Positions 30,720 through 37,962 of a stretch of DNA of 37,962 nt are shown here, in pieces. Location of the stretch: contig JAGFNK010000503.1 of assembly GCA_025769875.1 (NCBI GenBank), forward strand, positions 1 to 37,962, read 5' to 3'. Below the pieces are notes generated by a model. The model was not told where the DNA came from, searched no databases, and was given only the letters and a program-made list of their open reading frames with translations. Both the position numbers and the translations under genes were made by a program. The DNA comes from Russula earlei. Its lineage: Eukaryota > Basidiomycota > Agaricomycetes > Russulales > Russulaceae. Positions within the stretch are counted from its first letter, which is position 1. Every line of letters starts with the position of its first letter.

Positions 30720-33700
30720 TTAAACACGTTCAGACGTCAACGACAACGCACACTCGACCGCCCGAACGAGAGCAGCGAGGAGCGCCCCTTCCCTACCGCG
30801 GTCCTCCTGTTCCCGCGCAGCAGTGGCAGTGGCCGCCCGGGGGGAGACGACCGCATAGGGACGCCGGGCATCTCCGGAGATGGATGTCGTGGCTGGGGCC
30901 GGCGTGCGGGTCGCCCAGGCGGTGGACGAGGGCGTCGGGACGAATCCTGGGTTGAGGGCGGTCGTTCCGGGCGATGGCGGTGGCGGTCGTGGCAGCAGCA
31001 GCAGCAGCCCGGGAAGGTCCACGGGACCGCTTAGCAAGGCTTTCCGATCGATCCAGACGTCGCGCTGGGGCGGAGACCAGGCGGCGGCGAGCCGGCCGAG
31101 GAGCGTGTTCTTCCCCGGCCCCTGCAGGAAGGCCTTGCGCGTGATGACGACCATCCCCTTGCGGCAGCGGGTCAGGGCGACGTTCATGCGCGGCTGGGAG
31201 TTGAGGAATCCCGCGCGTTCGGTCCGGACTGAGGACAGGATCACGTAGTCCGCTTCGTTCCCTGTCGGAAACGGAAACGACGACGATTTAAAAATCGGCT
31301 CTGCGCGAGCGACGCTGATATGGAAAACAGACATGCCTTGAAAACTGTCTACGTTGTAGACACACCCCGTCGGCAAATCCTCGTCTTTGAAAGCGTTCGC
31401 GATGGCTGCTCGTTGAGGATCGTAAAATGTTATCACGCAAAAGTTCAGGTGTCGTTGTCTGTATCGTTTCGCGACCCGGACAACGATTTGCACCTCCTCC
31501 ATGTTCTGTTCTCACAAGCATCAACTTCCACATCGTCCTGTGCTTTACCGTCACGCTCACTTGGTAACTGTTTCCTCGCCTAGTTTCCGCGCCTTTCGCA
31601 ACGTCGATGAACGCTATACAAGAATGCTCCACGATGTTGTGGCTCGATTGCAACTTTCCGTCATAAACGTTCTCTGAGATGAACTCTCCCAGGCGCATGG
31701 GAAGGCGGTCTGCGGTGACCATCACGGGGATCAGAGAGGTGTGGATGGAGAACAAAAAAGGTGCCCTGGTCACATTGAGTATCAAGAAAGTATGCCTTCT
31801 TTTTCAGATGCTTGACCTCGAATATTGTTTTCAGACCCGCTTCCGTTGCACCATAAGGCGGGACTTGGACAGACAGGGTGAGTTAAATGGGCACGAGATT
31901 GAAGTCCATCACTCACGCTGTTTAGGATCACCGAAGAAACACACTTTCGAGAGTACGTTGGAAAACTTGTGAAACAGATGCTGCGTTCGAAATCTCATTA
32001 ATCGACCATTGACCCCAATATCGGGAATTACCATAAACTCAAAAACGTCAATTTGTGAGGCCTCGTCGATCACCAGGCACTTCATCGGAACAACCTCGAA
32101 AATACCACAATCATGAAGCTTCCAGTTCGAAAGCATGCTGACAGTGCACAGAACGACGGTGGCATCGTCCAACGCTCTGGCTACTGCTTCCTTCGCATCG
32201 GGAAGCTCGTCTGAGCGTATCACCTTGTCTTTCATTCCCGCATATAATTCCTCATGCCTGTTTGATGTAGGAACAGAGAGTATGCAGGGAAATGGGCCTG
32301 GTGCTCACCATTCAAACATGAATTCCAAGGACACAATGAGTTTGAAATTGATTTTTTTTTTCAACAATGTTTCAGCGATGTTCTTCACGCCGACATTCGA
32401 TTGAGCGATTATCCAGCACGGTAATCGATGGGGTGACCAGATCTCTGCTGCAGCAGCAATCGTGGTCGTCTTCCCTGTTCCAGGAGGTCCTGTAAGAGTA
32501 CATCAACGTTGGCGCGCGGATAATTAATCGTTAAGCATGTCAGGAGTATACCATGAGCGATAATCAACGAATCTCGAGGTGTCGTGGAAACCATGGCACC
32601 AACGATTCCTCTTTGTGACTCATTTAGCTTTTCAAGAATCCGGGACTCATAGCCGCTTAACGAATAGCTCTCTCCACCGCGTTTAATGGATCGAGTGCTC
32701 CCAGGAAACCAGATGATGTTGACAAACAAGGGCGTGTGACGCGAGGTTGTGAGAGAAATCAACAAGAAACGATACTGGGCTTGTTCCGCGTTGGTTGGTT
32801 CCTCACGACCTATCACTTGAATGCGACTGACGACATCGTTGAGAGGTCGTTCTGTGACGGCTGATGACTGCCTTCCTTTGGCGCCTTTGATCTTCGCACC
32901 GACAACGTCCCCATTCTTTAGGTGGACTTCTAGGTGGGTCTGAACGAATGTTAGAACGCATATAAGACGACCTTGTTCGGTTTCTGGCACGACATACCTG
33001 CCCACTTGCTCGGATACGCGTCTTAAACCGAGCGTTATGAACCGTCATCCCATTTCGCTTTGTCTTGACTTCTGAGAAATCATTCTCCTGGATTCGTGGC
33101 TTCAAAAGGTCAAGATGAATAGCCCTGGATGCTAGACCGACATAACATGCAAGCGTCTGCAGAGAGAATGGAGATGAGAGGAATCGGCATTGTGACATCA
33201 ACACGCCCCAGCAAAAAACGCACAGCCTTGTCCACAAATTCCGTGCTCAGCTGTTGACCTGACCGCAAGTCCTCCAAAGCCATGTTGGCGGCGCTAGAAT
33301 AGATAAGGGTACAATAAGCGCAGAGGGAGAAAAAGCCACAGACATCGCCGTGAACCAAGCACGAAGGGCGTGATTTGGTTTTGGGGTGCTGTTGGAATTC
33401 GCGCCATTTCTCCGCTTTCCCCCATCCCACCGTTCGTTTATACGCCTTGCACGGGCCGACGCCTCCTTCGATTTTATGAAATCACCTGGCGACGTTATCG
33501 CTCCGCGTTTTGAGGGGACGGAGAGAGTGGACAGGTCATAGCCGGAGACGTCCGAGCCTAGGGTATGTGCGAGCAACACCAATGCGTAAGGTAATTCGAA
33601 CCCTGTCAGGTATTGGATATCCGAGAAGAGCTTCCGCAATGCCTGACTCAGCGCCGGGGTAAGTGATTTCGGTAAAGAAAGACAGAAGACCTTGTCTCGC

Positions 33701-33906
33701 AAGGCGAGAGCAAGGGTCTGTATGCGAGGTCCCTCTGGTGCTAGCCCAATCGACACGCCCGCCACGACGGGAGGGTGCGGTGGAAGCGCAGCGCAGAAGT
33801 CAAGTCCCATTTCTACTACTTCCACAGGCGAATAGCTGAGAACGACGGCGGACTGCGGCGCTCGCGGAATCTCGGACTGGCGGAGGGTGGTGGTGTTGGG
33901 AGGCAT
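30720..33906 (-). CDS. UPF1-like SF1 helicase with N-terminal exonuclease-like region (intact copy)
   Basis: Ten exons: 33906-33344, 33293-33224, 33156-32998, 32939-32552, 32489-32309, 32257-31917, 31863-31774, 31709-31561, 31505-31337, 31261-30720, giving 883 residues. Residues ~30-150 (GLDFCAA, IQTLALALRDKVFCLSLP, YLTGFELPYALVLLAHTLG, GYDLSTL) have the strand/helix pattern of WRN/RNase D-type 3'-5' exonucleases. The acidic catalytic residues are not evident (DFC where D-x-E is expected). The helicase core is complete: GPPGTGKTTT (Walker A), WIIAQSNVGVKNIAE, DEASQ (II), GDPKQLPP (III), LDTQYRLP, ITFYDPQR, VDSFQGNEADYVILSS (V) and RMNVALTRCRKGM (VI). This places it in the SF1B UPF1/MOV10/SDE3 group, acting on RNA or DNA; the role is unknown. 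Intron 9 (31336-31262) has a GC donor. The C-terminal ~110 residues are Pro/Ala/Thr rich. A TATA-like TTTATAAAAG lies ~90 bp upstream. Confidence 0.85.
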
Positions 33907-34473
33907 GAGGCGACGTGATCGCTAGGCGTACGCGTGGGGGGTGAGGGGGAGACGCTGAAGAAAGCAAACCCGAGGGCTGGAAACGGCTTTATAAAAGCGG
34001 CCTCATGGTACAAGTTGATAGAACGGACGGCAATGAAGGTTCCATAATGGAAAGCGGCGTGGTGGTTAGGGCAAGGCAAGGGCGATGCATAGAGGTGGCG
34101 GTCTACGACTGAGTGAATCGAAGGAGGTATGATCGATTTGTTTGCACCCTTCCCACACCCAGCGTACTGCTTTCAGCCCTCTTTTCTTCATGGGCCACAA
34201 GGAAATCGCTCGTAGGTACGATAAATCATTACGTCCCCTGAAAAACATCTCACGACCGCCGTGCACGTTTATGTCGCCCAGCCGGCTTCGTCTCCATCCA
34301 TCATTTGACTTTGAGAGGTCTAGAAATGACCTAATATAGTAATTCTAGTCACTTCTAGTAGTGACAGTTTTGCTGATGGCACCTCCCCTTGTCAGTCATG
34401 AGATCTAGCATGAGACGGGATGCTACCGGACACAGCCATTTGTGATCAAGAACAAAGAACGAGCCGTTCAGAA
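33907..34473. other. Promoter/intergenic interval of the intact helicase gene
   Basis: 567 bp with no supported gene. It contains the TATA-like element at about 33989-33998. A small imperfect palindrome, TAGTCACTTCTAGTAGTGAC, lies at about 34347-34366. Confidence 0.4.
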
Positions 34474-35166
34474 TTACCATCGTGTAGATGGGCTGAAGGA
34501 CCGGAACGATTTCGCTACCTCTGAATAACTCGCAGATCCCTTGCGGTTCGGTTCAGTGAGAACCCGTCCTCCACCGAACGCCCGATAGTTGCAAGTCGCC
34601 AGCGATCCTGACCAATGGGCGCCCAGCGCACCTCGGCCGTGGCCTTGACCTTGACGTGCGCTTCGGGTGCTGAGACTTTGATCGAAGGCAGTCCTTAGTG
34701 GTGCAGGTGCAAGAGGTGGGAATGCTTCATCCATTCCTCCCCGGGCCGTCGTGGTTGCTAAACGAGTGCCAGTTCCGCGCCAGGACTCGAAATCCGAGGC
34801 TGCTTTGCGGCGCCAAGAGTCGGATACCTCTCCCGCAGGAGGGGTTGATGGGCTCGCCGTACGACGCCAAGGCGCATCCGCCTCTGACTCGTCTTGAACA
34901 GCCCCTGAGGTCAAAGTCGACATCGCCCTCTGCTGCTGTTGCTGTTGCTGCTGCGCCAGCTGCCGCCAGCTGCCCGGCTTACTGGGTCGCGATTGTGCGT
35001 GGAACTCGGTCGGGGTGGTTGACTGTTTGAACGGCGGGCCTGAGGACGTACGCATTGCGGGGCTGAGTGTGCTGGACGGCGGGGATGAGGATGAAGGCAT
35101 TGCGAGGCCGAGGATGCTGGACGGTGCGGATGGCAGTCCAGGGAGGGAGGCAGCGTTGCTTAGCAT
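34474..35166 (-). other. Open Ser/Pro/Gln-rich frame, probably the frame-shifted C-terminal tail of the second helicase copy
   Basis: This 230-codon minus-strand frame overlaps the end of the second helicase copy in another frame. It is Ser/Pro rich, has a Q8 run encoded by CAG/CAA repeats (34930-34954) and recurring SWR motifs (GSWRQL, DSWRRK, ESWRGTGTR), and ends at 34474. Low-complexity tails like this are found after SF1 helicase cores. A frameshift near 35160 would explain why the core frame stops at 34979 while this one continues. It has no domain of its own. Confidence 0.35.
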
Positions 35167-37962
35167 GGTTCTCCAGTTCTATCCAGGCATTGCGTTGCGG
35201 CCAGGCACGGGAGAGCTGCCCGAGGAGCGTACTCCACCCTGCCCCTTGTAGGAACCCCTTGTGAGTGACGATTACCATTCCCTTGCGGCAGCGCGTCAAA
35301 GCAACATTCATGCGAGATGACGAGTTCACGAATCCCGGTTGTTGTGTTCGCACTGAAGACAAAATGACATAGTCTGCTTCGTTCCCTACCAACGACAATT
35401 GTCGAGAACTCATCGTCAAGCGTATCACGTCAGGGAAAACGATAAAGTGACAGTGTTCTATACCTTGAAAGCTATCTACATTGTAGACACATACCCGTTG
35501 GCAAATCTTCATTTTCAAAAGCTTTCGTGATAGCGGCTCGTTGAGGATCGTAAAATGTTATGATACAAAAAGTGAGACCATGTTGTTTGTATCGTTTCGC
35601 GACCCGGCCAACCATTGCTCTCCTCCATGTTCTGTTCTCACAAGCATCAACTTCCACGTCGACCGATGCTTTGTCTGTATAACTCACTTCGTAGCTGCTT
35701 CCTCGCTTGGTTTCATTCACCCTTCGCAACATCAATGAATGCTACACAAGAGTGATCCACAATATGTGGCTCGATTGCAACTTTCCGTCATAGATTGTTC
35801 TCTGAGATGAACTCTCCCAGGCGCATGGGAAGGCGGTCTTGCGGTTAATAGCATGGGGATCAGAGAGGTGTAGATGGACAAGAGGGGGGCGCTTCAGTCA
35901 CATTGAGTGTGTAAGGAGTGCGCCCTCTTTCTTAGATGCTTGACCTCGAATATTGTTTTAAGACCGGCTTCTATTGCGCCATAAGGTGGGACTGGACAGA
36001 CAGGGTGAGCTAAATGGGCACGGGATTGAAGTCCATCACTCACGTTGTTTAGGATCACCGAAGAAACATACTTTCGAGAGTACGTTGGAGAACGCGTAAA
36101 ACAGATGCTGGATTCGAAATGTCATTAATCGTCCATAAATGCAAATACTGGAATCACCATAAACTCGAAAATGTCGATCTGGGATGCTCGTCGATCACGA
36201 GGGACTTCATCGGTATGACGTCGAGAATGCCACAGTCATAAAGTTTCGCTTTCGAAAGCATGCTAAGTGCACAACACGACTTGGGCATCGCCGAACACCC
36301 TTTCAACCGCTACAGTTGAGTCTGGGAGTTCATCTGAGCGTATCACCTTATCATCAACTTTCTCATACAACTCTTCATGCCTATTTTCAGTTTAGGTCGC
36401 GAGAGTACTCCGTGGTAAGAGTTTCGATCCTTACCATTCAACTAGGAATTCTTGGGAAACGATAAGCTTGAAATCGATTTCTCTTTTCAACAAGCTTTCG
36501 GCGATATTCTTCACACCAACATTCGATTGAGCAATTATCCAGCACGGTAGTCCATTGGATGACCATATCTCTGCTGCAGCAGCAATCGTGGTTGTTTTCC
36601 CTGTTCCAGGAGGTCCTGTGAATTTATATCAGTTTCATGTACCGGCAATCGCTAAACAAGTCAGACGAATACCATGAGTGATGACCAACGAATCTTGAGG
36701 GGCCGTCGAAAGCATCGCGCTAACGACTTCTCTTGTGAATCATTTAGTTTTTCGAGAACCCGGGATTCATAGCCGCTTGATAACTCGATCTCTTCGTCGC
36801 CCTCAAGGAATTGAGGGTTCCCGGGAAACCAAACGAGGTCGACAAACAAAGGTGTGGGACGCGTCATTGTCAAGGAAAACATCAAAAAACGATACTGGGC
36901 TTGTTCTGCATTTGTTCGTTCCTCACGACCTATAACTCGGATGTGACTGACGTCGCCCCTGAGACGTTGGTTTGGCATGGCAGAGAACGTCTTCCTTCAG
37001 CACCATTTATCCTTGCATCGATAATGTCACCATTCTTTAGTTGGACCTCTAAATGAGTCTAGAATGGATGTTAGAACGCATATGGTACGACATTGTAAAA
37101 TTAGATGTGGCCCACCTGTCTACTTGCTCTGATACGTGTTTTGTACCGAGAGTTATGAACGATCATAGTGCCATCGGACTTCTTTTCAATCTCACAGAAG
37201 TCGTTTTCCTGAATTCGTGGCTTCAAACAGTCCAGACGAATGACTCTGGATGTAAGATCAGAGTATAATTGGAGCATCTAGGAAGAAACGATTAAGCAGT
37301 GAAACTCCAACACACGAAAGTGAAATCTCACAGGCTTCTCAACGAATTGCGTACTCATTCGTTGGCCCAACCGCACGTCATCAAAAGCCATGTTGGCAGC
37401 GCTAGCGCAGAAATGAAGGGACAAGGAATGCATGAAAACCAGCTTGACGTACATAGCCGTGAACCAAGCACGAAGGGCATAGCTTGGCTCTCGGGTGCCA
37501 GTAAAATTTGCGTAGCTTCTCTCAAATCCTCCATCCCACCGCTCGTTGATAGGTCTTTCAAGAGCTGATATGTTCTTCGAATTAATGAAATTCCCCGGTG
37601 TTGTTAGAGCACCGCGTTTCGCGTGCATGGAGAGAGAAGATAGGTCATAGCCAGAGACATCAAAACCCAGGATATATGCAAGCAATACGATCGTGTACGG
37701 GAGTTCGAATCCTGTAAGGTACTCGATGTTTGAGAAAAGTTTCTGCAAGGTCTCACTCTGCGCTGAGGACGGTGATTGCTGTAAAAGAAGGCAGAAGACT
37801 TTGTCCTGCGTGGCGAGAGCAAGAGTCTGAATGTAACACCCTACTGGGGCCAACTCGATGGATACTCCCACTGCACAAGGAGGCCCTGGATCCGACAGGA
37901 GCGCCGAACGAAAGTCTACTTCCATTTCGGCCACAGCTGCAGCGAATAATTGCGAACAACAG
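34979..37962 (-). pseudogene. Second exonuclease-like/SF1 helicase copy, frameshifted (5' end beyond window)
   Basis: It is colinear with the intact copy, with the same intron positions. The N-terminal region (IQTLALATQDKVFCLLL, TGFELPYTIVLLAYILGF, GYDLSS), GPPGTGKTTT, WIIAQSNVGVKNIAE, GDPKQ, VDSFQG, GNEADYVILSS and RMNVALTRCRKGM are all recognisable. Disablements relative to the intact copy: a 1-nt loss before PNQRLRGDV (about 36975-37010); a 1-nt loss near NDSQ (about 36730); a short deletion making TAG after VVLCT (about 36268); a 1-nt loss in the DEAS Walker B box (about 36185); and an insertion after ISEN (about 35798). The last ~180 codons from VDSFQG to 34979 remain open. The equivalent of the GC-donor intron has a GT donor here. 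It is unlikely to make a working helicase. Confidence 0.85.
35031..35120 (-). repeat. Two tandem 45-bp units in the tail of the helicase pseudogene
   Basis: Units 35031-35075 and 35076-35120 share their ends (ACGGCGGG... to ...TGCTGG on the plus strand) and encode 15-residue repeats of the form A/T-V-Q-H-x-x-P-R-N-A-x-x-L-x-P in the minus frame; a partial third unit flanks them. The unit length is a multiple of three. Confidence 0.8.

Noticed and set aside
31262..31336. Treating the 75-nt helicase segment after VDSFQG as coding, since it is open and a multiple of three
   Set aside because: UPF1-type helicases have FQG followed directly by the NEADYV-type motif, and the paralogue has a GT-AG intron at the same point; a GC-AG intron is the better reading.
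37703..37720. GTTCGAATCC tRNA-like box near the right end
   Set aside because: It encodes part of the GFELPY motif of the helicase copy on the minus strand, and the intact copy has the diverged equivalent at about 33597.

Overview
This is nuclear DNA from a filamentous basidiomycete, most likely an Agaricomycete. The evidence is dense spliceosomal introns of about 45-65 nt, several protein families typical of mushroom-forming fungi (an LPDER-repeat protein, a multi-TM receptor-like protein, a C2H2 family with a C-terminal double finger), and ordinary eukaryotic housekeeping genes. I identify no tRNA, rRNA, CRISPR array or prokaryotic feature.

Left part (1-9.0 kb) is a decaying, repeat-rich accessory region. 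It opens with the 3' end of a gene coding for HPGQ-type repeats (1-354). Next come two truncated housekeeping pseudogenes arranged tail to tail: TOM20 (plus) and a peroxisomal SCP2-type thiolase (minus). A C2H2 zinc-finger gene (3229-5294) is followed by a scrambled partial duplicate of itself (about 5958-8335). That duplicate contains an internal inverted fragment, two long hairpins and a cluster of short hairpins and direct repeats, and its differences from the source are largely CpG to TpG/CpA transitions. The region ends with homopolymer tracts, one an A26 tract just downstream of AATAAA.

Middle part (9.0-30.4 kb) is mostly ordinary gene-dense euchromatin. An 11-exon MFS transporter (minus) and mitochondrial methionyl-tRNA formyltransferase (plus) share an 88-bp divergent promoter. 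A less certain stretch (13.5-17.1 kb) holds possible genes I cannot name. It is followed by an LPDER-repeat protein and a single-C2H2-finger protein (both minus). Then come PWP2 (U3 snoRNP/SSU processome WD40 protein), a 12-exon multi-TM protein, and glutamine:fructose-6-phosphate amidotransferase (GFA1, entry to UDP-GlcNAc and chitin synthesis).

Right part (30.7-37.96 kb) holds two paralogous minus-strand genes. Each has an N-terminal region resembling a degenerate WRN/RNase D-type exonuclease, followed by a UPF1-like SF1 helicase. The left copy reconstructs as an intact 10-exon, 883-residue gene. The right copy keeps the same intron positions but carries several frameshifts, including in the Walker B region, and runs off the window edge. 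The exonuclease-like/helicase tandem pair and the CpG-decayed rearranged duplication are the most interesting signals. Exon coordinates were derived by hand from GT/GC-AG signals, reading-frame phase and family motifs.
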